This document shows, piece by piece, positions 45,212 through 56,900 of a DNA stretch of 64,000 nt. Every line of letters starts with the position of its first letter. The stretch's first letter is position 1. Below the pieces are notes generated by a model. That model made no database searches and was not told where the DNA came from. It saw nothing but the letters and a program-made list of their open reading frames with translations. The translations under genes were made by a program, and so were the position numbers. This stretch comes from Coix lacryma-jobi var. lacryma-jobi (taxonomy: Eukaryota; Streptophyta; Magnoliopsida; Poales; Poaceae). The stretch is taken from the NCBI GenBank assembly GCA_009763385.1, contig CM019823.1:25821668-25885667 (forward strand), read 5' to 3'.

Positions 45212-45933
45212 TGCATATATTAAATGTGATAGAGGTTGATCATTAGTTTTGAAAATAAAAATACAAGTTATTGGAAACAGAACCTTCTCATCTCACTCTG
45301 AAGTACACGTGAGCTGTATTGATAATTCAGATACACTAGCCATATTGATATAAATGCATTTTGACTTGAATGATTCAAGCAGCTGTATTTTGGCTTCAAC
45401 GTTGTGCATCGTTTTCTTTTTCTGCCACATATGTTCCTCTTACCCCAAGAGCAAGGAGAACCTTGTCACCATCAATAACATATTGATTGTGGTTTTAGGC
45501 TATCCCATGATCACTTGTACAGTTGCACTCACCGTTGACAAGATAATAAACCCGAATATTTCATTTAGAAATTTTCATAAAGCACATTAGAGGTTTATTA
45601 TCTTGTCAACGATGAGCGCAAGTGATCATGGATCTAGTCTAGGATTAGAAATGGTATATGACACTAGGGTTAGGCCTGTTTTGCTCTGGACAGGATGGAT
45701 CAGGGGTGATCATCCTTCAACAAATAGACATGCCTTTGTGTGCATTCTGCAGTCACAGTAAGGATTATTGTCATTGATTAGTGCATTGTATGCAGCATTT
45801 GCAAGATGGATGCTTAAATTGAGCTGTAGACCTATTGCTCTCTTGCTGTGATGCTTTCATTTGTCATCTACTAACTATTTTGGTCAATCTGTTAGGTGGA
45901 GAACACTCGCATTGCAATCAGTAAGCTAATGCA
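45212..45933. other. Host DNA upstream of the CCHC coding exon
   Basis: AT-rich, probably the intron or 5' flank of the CCHC gene. It contains a foldback at 45506-45630 and a possible splice acceptor (CTGTTAG|GTGG) near 45895. No other gene was seen. Confidence 0.5.
45506..45630. repeat. Foldback, arms of about 40 bp
   Basis: CATGATCACTTG...GACAAGATAATAAACC (45506-45552) is the inverse of GGTTTATTATCTTGTC...AAGTGATCATG (45592-45630). The left arm has 8 additional bases. The loop is about 39 bases. It could be a degraded MITE or a transcript hairpin. Confidence 0.75.
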
Positions 45934-47109
45934 ATGCATCGAACTCTAAACAGTAATAATGAAAATAGTGCACCCAAAGCCACTGCCCATGCAGCCCATC
46001 CACAGTCCCGTATTGTTAAACTAATGAGCATTGGGTCACCCACTTTCTCAAGTTCACAAGAGCCCACAAAAGTTGAAGACTCGCTTCACAAAGGAAGAAA
46101 GCGGAAGGCAACCACACAAGCCGTTCAAATAAGCCCCATTTGCCAGCATGAAATAGAAAATATTCATACAACTGAGCTACCTTCGCCCGACTATGCCTGC
46201 CAGTATATGAAGGACAGACTAATGGGGAAGATTACCTGCATGGTGTGTGGCGAAGAAGGGCATTACACTTGTGATTGCCCCATGAAGGATCAAGAGGAAA
46301 AAGTCATATGCACTCTTTGTAACAGGGTTGGCCACTGTCATTTGTGGTGTTGCCGACAGAATGTGTCAGAGAATCATGCTTGCCATCGTTGTGGCGAAAA
46401 AGGGCACTACACCAATAAGAAGCTCAATCATTTTGGCGGAAAGTGCAGTCATAATAGAGAAATCAGTTGCTCCAGCTGTGATACAAACCATCTACTCGGA
46501 GATTGTCCTATGGGAAAAATTACATGTTTCCTTTGTGAGGGGAAACATCATGTGCCTGCCCAGTGCCGCTTAAGTCCAATCCTCACTATAGCAACTCAGT
46601 ATCATCGAGAAAGTTTACGTGCCACACTGAATAAGTTAATGACAGAAACGAGTAGTGGAGCATTGTTGACACCAGTGAAGCCATCTGGAAAATTGCCACA
46701 TTATGAAGCGGTACCCAAGGTCTCAAACTTCAGCAGTAGTAGTGGGCAGGGCCATTCTGCGAGGAAGAACCCCATGAGAAGTGAGATACCCGAATCCGAT
46801 AAGACCAACCATGCCACAATGAAGAACGAGGCCTGCTACAACTGCCATGAGGAAGGGCACTATGCACGTGGGTGTCCTAGAAAGAAACCTTCTGGAGAAT
46901 TAGGGCTACATGATGTCACCTGTCCAAAGAAAAAACTAACCAGAGAATTGGAGCTCTGTGATGTCACCTGCTTCACATGCCATAAGAAAGGCCACAAATC
47001 ATATACCTGTCCCAAGAAGGGGAAATCTGGAGAATTGAAACTATCTGATGTTATCTGCTTCAAATGCCATAACAAAGGCCACTATATGAATGATTGCCCT
47101 AAGAAGTAA
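45934..47109 (+). CDS. CCHC zinc-knuckle protein, 391 residues
   Basis: One open exon. It contains CX2CX4HX4C zinc knuckles of the RNA/ssDNA-binding type at residues 102-115, 126-139, 198-211, 301-314, 346-359 and 375-388. One knuckle (from C150) lacks its last cysteine and one (179-191) is a residue short. A basic patch KGRKRK lies near residue 53. The last units repeat with a period of 29 residues (C-C-H-C followed by PKK..GEL.LSDV), with a half-unit at 330. The role is unknown; such arrays bind nucleic acid. The start is the first ATG after an in-frame stop. The protein stops at 47107 just before one more knuckle that lies in another frame. An upstream noncoding exon is possible. Confidence 0.75.
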   Translation: MHRTLNSNNENSAPKATAHAAHPQSRIVKLMSIGSPTFSSSQEPTKVEDSLHKGRKRKATTQAVQISPICQHEIENIHTTELPSPDYACQYMKDRLMGKITCMVCGEEGHYTCDCPMKDQEEKVICTLCNRVGHCHLWCCRQNVSENHACHRCGEKGHYTNKKLNHFGGKCSHNREISCSSCDTNHLLGDCPMGKITCFLCEGKHHVPAQCRLSPILTIATQYHRESLRATLNKLMTETSSGALLTPVKPSGKLPHYEAVPKVSNFSSSSGQGHSARKNPMRSEIPESDKTNHATMKNEACYNCHEEGHYARGCPRKKPSGELGLHDVTCPKKKLTRELELCDVTCFTCHKKGHKSYTCPKKGKSGELKLSDVICFKCHNKGHYMNDCPKK

Positions 47110-47206
47110 GACACTTGGAGAGTTGGAGCTATCTGATGTCATCTGCTTGAAATGCCATGAGAAAGGGCATTATACATATAGCTGTCCTCAACTGTTGTTT
47201 TTGTAG
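47110..47206 (+). pseudogene. Out-of-frame last zinc knuckle
   Basis: In the next frame the sequence reads GELELSDVICLKCHEKGHYTYSC and ends at TAG 47204-47206. Its first cysteine codon (47144) lies 88 bases after that of the preceding knuckle (47056), whereas the in-frame unit is 87 bases. One extra base therefore removed this unit from the protein. Confidence 0.8.
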
Positions 47207-47436
47207 TTCTATGGAGACGATATGACATCTTTTCTTTGATTGCCACTTTACAAGGTTTATATGGAATACCGTTTGTACCACTTTTGGAATTCAGCCCTCT
47301 TATAGCTTTGTGAACATGTTTGATTCTTGGTTCAATGCCATTCGGTCGAAACTTATAAATCGAATATTTGTAGGAGTTGTTGCTTTATGTTTGGCTATGT
47401 GAGTAGAAATGATAAGGTATTCATCAATAATTCTAA
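47207..47436. other. 3' flank of the CCHC gene
   Basis: AT-rich, probably 3' UTR. No other feature was seen. Confidence 0.4.
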
Positions 47437-48014
47437 GGGTTCGTTTGGATTCTTGGAATTAAATTTCTTTTAAGGATCATAATTTAGACACATATTAATT
47501 AAGCTAATATGGTTGTATATGGATTATATTTGCATATTATTATTGGTTATATAAGATATATACTTATGTTTTGTATTTCTAACATAGGGGAGTGAGTTAA
47601 AGAGTGTTATAATTTGCAAAGTAGAAATATAACATGGTAATATCAAACATATTTTTCAGTGAGAAGTGATTGTCTGAAATAAACTAAGAGGCTGAGAGCT
47701 AACAAAAAGTAGGTGAGAGCTTCACCTGATGCTATAAAATGATTCTTTATCCTGATTATGAGAGTTTATGCTAAAGAATCAAAGAAAAACTACTTTCAGC
47801 CACATAATCATTTCACCAGAGAATCAGAGAGCACAATTGGAAAATCAGAAAACACAAGTCTTCCAAATAGGCTTCTATAAAATCCATTTTCCTCTTCATC
47901 CTATGAATTTAAGATAGACTTATACATAACTTTGAAAAGTGGTGAAATGTCAAACTCCAAGACAAATAGACTATGAATATCAATTCCTCTAAATAATGAG
48001 ATCCAAATAACCCC
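47437..48014. mobile_element. Tourist-like element, 578 bp
   Basis: The ends GGGTTCGTTTGGATTC and GAGATCCAAATAACCCC are inverted repeats, flanked by TAA at 47434-47436 and 48015-48017. TAA/TTA target duplications are typical of PIF/Harbinger-derived MITEs. No transposase was found. Confidence 0.72.
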
Positions 48015-48416
48015 TAAATCTAATACATTTCTGCATGTATTTTCAGAGCAACATATTAGATTCGACAACAGTCCATACTATATAAACAACAAATCCAACG
48101 GTCCTTACTGCATAAAAAGAAGAGAGATCAAACCTAAAAAATGGATGCAGCTCGCTAGAGGCAGTCATCATGGAGATTTTCGTGAATGGAGGTTTTCGTG
48201 AAGTTCGGTAGGAAATTTAGGAATAAAATTGAAGTGTAGCTTCTTTCTTCTCCTTTCTTTATTGCAGAGTTTGAACTCTTGTTGAGTTAGAGCCTATGTG
48301 CTTCGGTTTTGTAATAAAAACTGTGTTTGATTTTTATGCCATGTTTGAATTCTGCTGTATGATGTATATTTGGTTAAGGCAGTGACTATAATTTCAATAA
48401 AAATTGTGTCGGCTTA

Positions 48417-48793
48417 GACCTTGTTTAGTTTTCAACCATTTCATCGAATGTTTGAACATGTGCATGAAGTATTAAATTTAGACTAAAAAATAATTAACTG
48501 CATAGATTGCGATAACTTTGCGAGACGATTTTTTAAGCCTAATTAACTCATGATTAGACTAAAAATAATTAACTACATAGATTGCGATAATTTTGTGAGA
48601 CGATTTTTTAAGCCTAATTAACTCATGGTTTGACAATGTTGTGCTACAGTAGATTTATTAGTCTTAATAAATTAATCTCAAAATTTTTAGACCGAATATG
48701 TAACTATTGTTAGTCTATTTTTAATAGACTAAATTAGTACCGTCACATCCGTATGATATTAAAAAACTTTTCGCTCACGAACTAAACAAAGGC
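48417..48793. mobile_element. MITE with TTGTTTAGTT ends and a 76-bp internal duplication
   Basis: GACCTTGTTTAGTT at the left and GAACTAAACAAAGGC at the right are inverted repeats, a well-known grass MITE type. Inside, a 76-bp segment (48481-48556) is repeated directly (48557-48632). The flanking target duplication is not clear. Confidence 0.75.
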
Positions 48794-49759
48794 AAGTGTC
48801 AGGATCAAATTTTTTTCATGCGACCAAGTGAAAATTTAGCCGCATTACAAAACATTTAGCACAACCAAGGTGAACTATGGATATATTACATATAAAACTA
48901 CCTCTGTTCAAAATTTTCTAATATGCTAAATGAATTTGATCAACTAATTGTGAAAAAAATCACAAAAAACCCACAGGCGAATTAAATGGCTTACTGCCAA
49001 GTGCCAAACCACCGGCAGCAAGTGCCTACCGCCACGTGTCTAGCTTGACGAGTTAAACAGCGGTTTTACCATGATCTGACACGGCGGTAACAGCCAAACC
49101 GTTTAATCTTTATTTAGAGCTAAAGCTCTAGATACAAGTGATCCAAAATTAGTTTTAAACTTTAACCCATTTTATATTGAAGTTTTAGATTAAAAAATGA
49201 TCTACAATATTCTATAATTTGTAGAGTTTCTAAAATTTAGGGGGGAAATCCAAACATGTCCTACTGTTCCACACCATCTGGTTCGGAGGCTTGATCGGCG
49301 GGGATTCTGAGAAGGAAAAAAAATAGAGAAAACCCTTGTAAATTCACGTATTGAATGGGCTTCCGTAGTTCAGTCAATGAACCGTTGTAAATTCACATAC
49401 TGAATTGAATGGGCTTCGGGTCTATGCCTGTTCTGGACCGGGCCAACCTGTACTTCAGCCCACGAGTTTGAAAACGTGGGCTCCGGTGGTAGTGGAGCTC
49501 GGTATTATTCTCAAAATCCTCCACTAAAAAAAAGTATTCTCAAAATCCGTCCCGTTCCGTAAACGGCGAGCCCCTCCCGCGTCCTCCCCACCCGACGCCA
49601 TCGCCATCGCCATCCACAAGCTCCCAACCGCATCGCCGTCACCGGCGGAAAGCAACATGCCATCCTCCTCATCTTCTCTTGCTCCTTTACCTTCTCCGCT
49701 CCGCTCCACTCCCGCGTCGCCGCTTAGCGCCCCGAAACCGGAACACCAACCCATCAACC
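48794..49759. other. Intergenic region and promoter/5' leader of the next gene
   Basis: No other gene. TTGTAAATTCAC...TGAATGGGCTTC occurs twice (about 49334 and 49385). The last 200 bp are GC-rich and should contain the 5' UTR of the six-exon gene. Confidence 0.45.
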
Positions 49760-52700
49760 ATGGCCCCCGCCGACGCCGGAGACTTCCTCCTAGACGAGGA
49801 GGACGACGATTTCTTTGGGGAGTTCAATCCCCACCCCTACCAAGGCGGCTACGACCTCGCCGCCACCTTCGGAACCCCTCTCCCGCCGTCCTCCAACATA
49901 TGCTACCCCGTCTCCGTCTCCTCCTCTGCCGCCACCGCCGTCCCCGCTATCCCCTCGCCGCCTTCGCCCACACCGGAGCCAGAGGATCCTCGGACAGAGG
50001 AACCTTATGGCGATGAGGAAGCGCTGCGGGATGTGTTTCCGAACGGGGCGGCGAGGGAAGGGAGGGAAGGGAAGGTGCGGAGGGGCAGGCGCGGCTTCTG
50101 GAAGAAGTGCGTGCGGGTGTTGGATTACCTGTTCTGCTACAAGGACCCGTACGGGGAACGGCGGATTGTGGTGGACAATTACGTGGTTCCTGTTCCTGTT
50201 TGTGCGAACAGGAAAGAAAGCGGGGAGGATGCATTTTCCGTCGAGGTTGAAGTGGCGCCACCATCAGTGGGAATAGCGGAGGCGGACGGTGCCACTGGGG
50301 AGCTGGTTCAGACCAATGTGGGTAACTGCTTACTGACATCTGCATTTTATCTCTACATACAGGATGCTGTATAAGTATCAACGTCTGGTATCAGACGTTT
50401 CGAGTGCATCTAATGATTTCTTTGAGGAATAATCTGTTCATCATATCGTATTATCGTGTAATCTAAAGGCCGCAAACTTTTTCCGTGGAAATTAGGTCCA
50501 GTTTTAATTATGTTCCTATCTTCCTGACGTATATTTTGCTGATGCTTTAACCACTTGACTGAATTTGCACCCATTTCTTGCTTGTATTACGAGGTTATGA
50601 GGATATTACAATTTATTAGGCTACACGATGCTACCACTTATTTGTCAAAATATCGCATAAACTTGATGGGAGCAATAATTTTTGACTGAACTAAATGGGT
50701 GAATATGTGCATACATTGCTCATGTTAACCTGTGGTACCTGTAAATGTTCTACTGTGATTATAACTGCTGATTGTTTGGAAACAGGACTTATCGTGGCAT
50801 AGTAACAACAGAGATAAGGCTGACACTTACAGTTACAGCCAGCCAATGTCCAATTCATACTATACGCCTTCTTTTGTGCAATCTTATGGTCTTCATGGTG
50901 TTTTGGGAAAGCCAGATTGGTTTCTCAATTTCAGCTACTCAGAGTCTCATCAAGCAGAGGAATTTCATCATGAGGTACGTTTCTGAGTGGACAATGCGAA
51001 CTTCCTATAGGTTTTTATTTACTGTAACAAGAACTCAAGAGTCAAGAAAACATAATCATAATTAGATAGATAGAGTATTTAAAATTGGATAAAATCAAGT
51101 ATTCTGCAACTGTTTTTTAGTCTATTAGTAACTTATATTTTTTTTTATGCTTACAAGAGACCATGCTGTTCACATCCCCTTTCATATGTTAGTCTTGATT
51201 TTGGTTAGTCTCTCATCTCATTTTTTCCACTGTAGGCGACGTTGTCCTACGATATTGAGGGCAAGATATCTGATCAGCCTATTCATTGTTATCACCATCA
51301 GTGCTATATACAATCACTAGATGTCCAGGTTGAACCCCCGGAACCAGTTTCTTCTGAGAGCTTGGAGTACTATGAGGTTCGTTAAAGCATCTGATTTACA
51401 ACTTATTTATTAGGAATCATGGTAGTATGGGTTAAATGTGCATTAGGAATTTGTCTTAAAGATTTTTTTGGGAATATAAAGCCCATTTTACTCTTATGAA
51501 ATTTTCAGTTGTACAAGTAACCCCCGGGTAAAGTGAGACAAACACAAAGTTTAAGGGAATATATGGACAGCTGAAAAAATTCACTAAAGTATAGTGATTT
51601 TTTCAAGATTTTTTTTGGAAGTACTGTATTTAATATGTTCCTCAATATTTCTTCAATCATGTTCTAAGATACCTTTGGTTCTGGTGTAGCATTTTACAAC
51701 AGATCGTGACCAAAGTGATATCCACATTTCGGAAACTCCGACACATGCACACAACATTCAGTCCTATACATGGACATCTGATCTACCACTCGAACCTTTT
51801 AAGCCATCGTATTATCAGAATTGGGGCTTTTATGATGCCTATACACAAGGGAATGCTCTTGAAAATGATAAAGTAAGTACATAATCTGCATATGTCTGTT
51901 TTATCTGGTTGCTTAGTTTTTTCTTTAGTATGAGTATTTTTGTCCTCGGCAAGGGTTCTAATATATAGTGCTTGGCCTGGTCATAGCTTTGCTCAAGCCT
52001 TGTTTAGGTTATGACTTTGATCTTGGTGTGATAATGCATATCCAAAAGCCCCATGGGACCTTACAAGTTTTCTAGTCTTTGACTGAAAATATTACAAATC
52101 ACGATTAGCTGGAGTTAATAACTGTTCCCCTCTGGTACACTTTTCTGATGGGTACTTCATTCTTTTTTTTTTCTTTCTACAGCATTCTCTAATATCTGGT
52201 GAATATGGAGGCATTGGAAGCTTGTTCATTTCCCCCTTTTATCCTGGAGAGACAGAATCGTTTGACCTGGCCTCTGGTGATGAGCATGCATCCTATGAGC
52301 ATAATTGGAATAATTTGAGATACAGAAACATGCCCATGGATGATATCTCTCTAATTAATCAACTGGTAAGGAAACACGTGCTAGTTAACATTAATGGATC
52401 ATAGGATGATGATACACAAATAGATCTACAATTTATTTTAAGATAACTAATATCGAACCAACGTTGATTGTTGGTGTGTTGTTTGTTGTGGTCATTCTTA
52501 TTTTGAAAATATGTATATGAGTGTGTGGCTTACTGTGTGCTGGGACTGTTGGGTTATTTGACAATACTAACACTCACCAGATATTATGAATTACCATCCA
52601 GTTTTTTTTCCTGGCATAGAGGTAGCTATAAGTATGTAGCACTATTTTCAAATTGCCAATTTACTTTTTTCATTGTAGTATAGCGATTACCGATTATGTT

Positions 52701-53803
52701 GTATGCTAGCACGATTATGCTGCTTTAACAAACTTGTTTAAAGTTTACTGAATTCTACCTAACAGCCATTTTAGACTAAGGTCAGCTTTGATTTCCTGAA
52801 CCTAATAGTCTTCTTAACCTTTTTCTAACAGTCAGGGTTCTACTCCTGCTTTTTTATATTTATTTTGTTAAGAACCTAATAGGCTTCTTAACAAACCTGA
52901 AATTATTTTTTTGACTATTATTTTGTGCATTTTCTTTTCCTGTTTATCGCGTGTGGTATGCCTTGCTTTTTGATATTTTAAGCTGTTGTGGACACTTTTG
53001 TGGGGGAGAAACTACCAGCGCAGGAAGAAAGGAAACAAGGTGGCAGGCTAAGCGTCTAGGATGGTTTAGATGAGTTAGCAGGAGTTTGTTAGTAGGATTA
53101 GTCTGTTGTAGAACTGTTAGGAGATTGAGTTGTTGAGGACATTTTTGTTAGCAGATGAGTTAGTAGGTTGTAGGCACGCAACCTTCTAGAGCTAAGAGTT
53201 TTGCAGTTCTTTGCATCCTTTGGATGGCTTTTTTGGTTTCCTATATTGGTCAATAATATTAATGGTCATGTTCGCTTGAACTTATCAACCATACTTCGGG
53301 TTATTCTTTCTCACAGAGCACTATTCAAACAGTCAAAATCAGCCGTGAATAAGTTCAGCGAAGTCAGCTGTGAATGTGTTCAAGTAGTTTTGTTTTGACC
53401 TTGAACTGTGTTCGTAATAATGTGGTCTGATGGCTCTATGAAGGAGGCTTTCAAGCCCACACCGATCCATTATTTTCTAAAAAACAAGGGTTGTATCAGG
53501 TGCCGGCTATATAATTCCTGGCTTGCAGATTGAATAAACTAATCATAATTTAGACCTAAATATTGAGCCTCTAAGGGGCGGCGAGATCCTTAATTCTGTT
53601 CCTATCCTGTTCTCCATTTCTCCCAAATCCCAACAGCCATAATAAAGCCTTTTGAATATGAGCAAAACGTTATGCTGTTCCAAACGTTTTATGTTATTTA
53701 ACTTCGTCTACTAAAATCGCTTACCATATAAATCTCGCAGGTTGAGGATTCCAATAGTATGATGAATAGTTCATCCAGGCCTTTCGAGGGACACTCGACA
53801 TAA
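49760..53803 (+). CDS. Six-exon gene with At5g39570/PLDRP1-like N-terminal motif
   Basis: Exons: 49760-50317, 50786-50974, 51236-51376, 51690-51872, 52183-52365 and 53741-53803. Each has a length divisible by three, all introns are GT-AG, and the sum is 1317 bases, 438 residues. The start ACCATGGC fits the plant context; an in-frame ATG at 49679 is possible but less likely. Residues about 20-50 (acidic DDDFFGEFNPHPYQGGYDL, then YP) match from memory the N-terminal motif of Arabidopsis At5g39570, described as a phospholipase-D-regulated protein; this needs a search. Next come a proline/serine-rich part, a basic segment RRGRRGFWKKCVRVLDYLFCYKDPYG in shortened form RRGFWKKC, and a tyrosine-, serine- and histidine-rich rest that looks disordered. 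No enzyme motif is visible. The function is unknown. Confidence 0.85.
52366..53740 (+). other. Long intron 5 of the six-exon gene
   Basis: 1375 bp between CTG|GTAAGG and CTCGCAG|GTTGAG. A purine-rich patch with repeated GTTAGTAGG/GAGTTAGCAGG words lies at 53040-53170. No coding sequence was seen. Confidence 0.7.
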
Positions 53804-54948
53804 ATACCTAGGTTCATATTGTATTGTTATCTCTGGACGACTTAATACCCTTATTTACGTATAAAATAAACATTTGTGTGTAATTAAAAGATTATTTACC
53901 TAACTCCACAAATGTCACAAAGCAAATAGTTTGCCTTCATTCATCAATCAAATTTGATTCCCAAAATTTATTTGTTTCTTTTGTGTGTCTAACTTGAGCG
54001 AATTGTTTATCATAATTTTTCCCAAGACTCGCTGTTTGCTCGCAGTTCTGGCCGAGGATGTCAGGTAACACAATCTCTTTCTTTTAGTGTTATGCGTGTA
54101 CCACTAGATTAATGCACATATATTACCATTTTTTCGGCCTAATATGTTAGCAGTTGTAACAAAGATACTAACCCTAGCCGTGGAAATTGGCAGGCAATTG
54201 AATTGTGCACGTCAGAGTGGGGAAAGTTGTTCTAAGTCTAATGATTCTTCCATTTCTAAATTGGAATAAATGGGGTTAGATCACTTGTTAAGGGTTTTCC
54301 TATTGTGACTCCTCTGTTCTTATGTAAGGTTGCAGGGTAAGTTATAAGTTGCAACCTATCTTATCCAGTGCATCGTGTCAAATGCACATTGTGCAGGTAA
54401 TAAACTATTTTGCTATTACTGCATCGGGCCCAAATAACCAACCCTATTTCGGGTTATTGAACTTAACCTCCAAAAGCCTGTTCAAGAGGGATGGAATGGT
54501 TCAAACGTCATAAAGTTTATCATTCCGCAGTCCACACAGAAGGCAGAACACATTCTAATACTTGGTAAGAACTGAACTTTGCTAGTAATTGATACTTGTC
54601 TTTGATTTACCGAAGTATTGGCTACGGTTCCTGTCAATTGGCAATTGTTCTTAATGGAATAGTTGGCAGTTGACACTTGGGAAAATATTGCAGCTTTCCT
54701 GACCGATGATGAATAATCGAACGGCAAAACCCACTTATGTTTGCTACAAGAATATAATTTAATAGACACTTCTCTTACTGCTCTATTTTTTTTATAGTTC
54801 CTGGTTCTTGTACCCATATTCTCAGCTACTGTGAAACGATCTTATATTAAAAACGAGAGAAATTTTACAATGGTTGGAAAAAAACATGACCAAGTATCTA
54901 ACGGAAAGTACATGGAGGTACCAAATAGGTGAATATAGTACCAAATTA
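53804..54948. other. 3' UTR and intergenic DNA
   Basis: No supported gene. The minus-strand open frame at 54482-54817 has no recognisable feature. Confidence 0.5.
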
Positions 54949-55235
54949 GAGCATCTCCAAGAGACTTGTTATCTTTGTTTTGTATGCTATATTTAGATTT
55001 TTAGAGTAAAAAGTAAACTCCAACAGCTATGTTATCTTATTTTGTAAAATAACAAGTTTGCTATTCCTAAAATCTTGCATGGTAAATATAGCTTGCATGC
55101 GTCACTAGCTAACTAGTATTGCTATAATAGAAAGACTGTTGGAGTTTTCTATTTTTTTATAGAGTTTTTTATTTTAGAGACTAGCTATATTATAGGTTTA
55201 GGCATCCATTTTTACCAACTCTCTTGGAGTTGCTC
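54949..55235. mobile_element. Tourist-like MITE, 287 bp
   Basis: The ends GAGCATCTCCAAGAGA and TCTCTTGGAGTTGCTC are inverted repeats, flanked by TTA on both sides. It is of the common grass GAGCATCTCCAA type and has no coding sequence. Confidence 0.82.
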
Positions 55236-56882
55236 TTAGGTGGGGTCTCAGTGCCAAAAATATGGGGTAGATCTATTTTTATTTTATTTTAAAATATGGG
55301 TAAATCAGTCATTTTAGTATTGACATTCAAGGGTAAAAATAGGTGGTGCTTTGTTATTCGGTTGGGCCTAGCGTCTACCCGGCCGACCAGCAGCCCTCCC
55401 CAGCAGCGCGACCACGACCAAGCGGCGCGGCCACGCCGGGCGTGGCCTCGATCGGGCAGATGTCGGAGAGCGGAAGGGCGAGTGAGGCTCGACCGGGCGG
55501 ATATCAGAGAGCACAAGGGCGAGTGGGCCTCTAATGCTCCACGACCAGCAGGCGCGGGCGCGACACTGACCAGCAGCCCTCCGAGGCGGCGTGGTCCCGA
55601 CCGGGTTGGTGCCAGAGAGAAGCAGGGCAGGCGGGTGCCGAAGAGCGGCAGTGTGAGCGAGGCTCCGGTGCACGACGGTTGGTGCCGGGCGCGGCAACAC
55701 AACGAGAGATCTGGTAAGACGCGACTCTGGTAAGGCACGACGGGTGGTGTTGGATGACTAGGGATTGTGTTGTCCGAGGCGAGCGGCTCCTGCGCGGCTG
55801 TGACTCTCATGAGCGGGCGACTGAGGTCCAGGGCGCAGCCTCGACCAGCTCGAGCACAAGCATGACCCTGTCAATGGGCGCAACCTCGGCTAGCTCGGGC
55901 ACGGATGCGACATCGGTCAGCAACCCTCCCCAAGCGGCACGACCCCACGACCGGGTGCGAGCACGGGTGGGCAGACTCGAGGCGGCATAGTGCGTCCCCG
56001 GGTGGGCGGGCGCCGGAGAGCGGCAGGGCAGGCAGGTGGGGCTCCGGTGCGCGATGACGGCGATGCAAGAGGGAGATCCGATGGATCGCGGCTACGGTGG
56101 CAGCTTCGGTGGGGGATCTGATGAGCGATGCTAGCCCCCGCGCACATGCAAAGCTCCGCCAGAAACACCATCCTTGTGAGTTGTTGGATGTCATCAAGCT
56201 GCCAAGCTTCTTAGGCTTCTCTTCAACGACGACTTGTTTGAGGTACTCGTTTACCCGTCTGAATCCTTGCATTTGGGTAGAAGAACAACTTAAGAAAAAG
56301 ATCTAGTTACATTTTGGTCAACATGCTCTAGTAGACTGCTAACAAAATACAAATAATTTAGTGAGTCAGATTTTCCAACATCGCTAATGCCTAGTTGAAT
56401 ACTGGTTGCCAAATAGGAGCTGTCTTTGAAAGCTTGCATAGCGTGTGTGGCTAAGGGTGTTGGATAATGTCTAGTTGTGCCTAGTTGTCTTTGAAAGCTT
56501 CTGTTGCGTGGTGTCACAATGGCGCGGACATGTAGGTATTTGTGTGGAATGCCTAGTGAGTGATTGTGAGGCTCCGACCTTGAGGCTCCGACCTTGTAAT
56601 CTTCTGTGTATATACCGCTGCCAATACAAATCATAGAAGTTGTGTGAATTACATCACCAAAAGCCATTGCGCCTCTATTGTACGTGTTCCATGTGTGTTC
56701 GTTCACCAATTCTGGCCATCTGCGTGGTCACCGTCGGGGAGCGTGAGACAATAGAGGGCAGTAGGAATCTTGTTGTAGTTTCGCTTTCCAATTGCTAGAA
56801 TTCTTTGAAAACTGTGCATGATTTAATGGTTACCTTGGTTCTTAACATGAATCATCTCATAGAAAACAGTAATACCAAGCCG
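55236..56882. other. Unexplained stretch with a GC-rich block
   Basis: The part at 55360-56110 is strongly GC-rich, with recurring GACCAGCAGCCCTCC and GAGAGCGGCAGGGC words. Open frames on both strands (for example 55289-55810 minus) look like products of base composition. AGGCTCCGACCTTG is duplicated in tandem near 56571. No gene is supported. Confidence 0.45.
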
Positions 56883-56900
56883 AACTACTCAGCTGAACAT

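Noticed and set aside
54482..54817. 111-codon minus-strand frame as a gene
   Set aside because: No recognisable feature, no neighbouring exon structure, AT-rich intergenic setting.
55289..55810. 173-codon minus-strand frame
   Set aside because: No motif and strong composition bias; equally long frames lie on the other strand.
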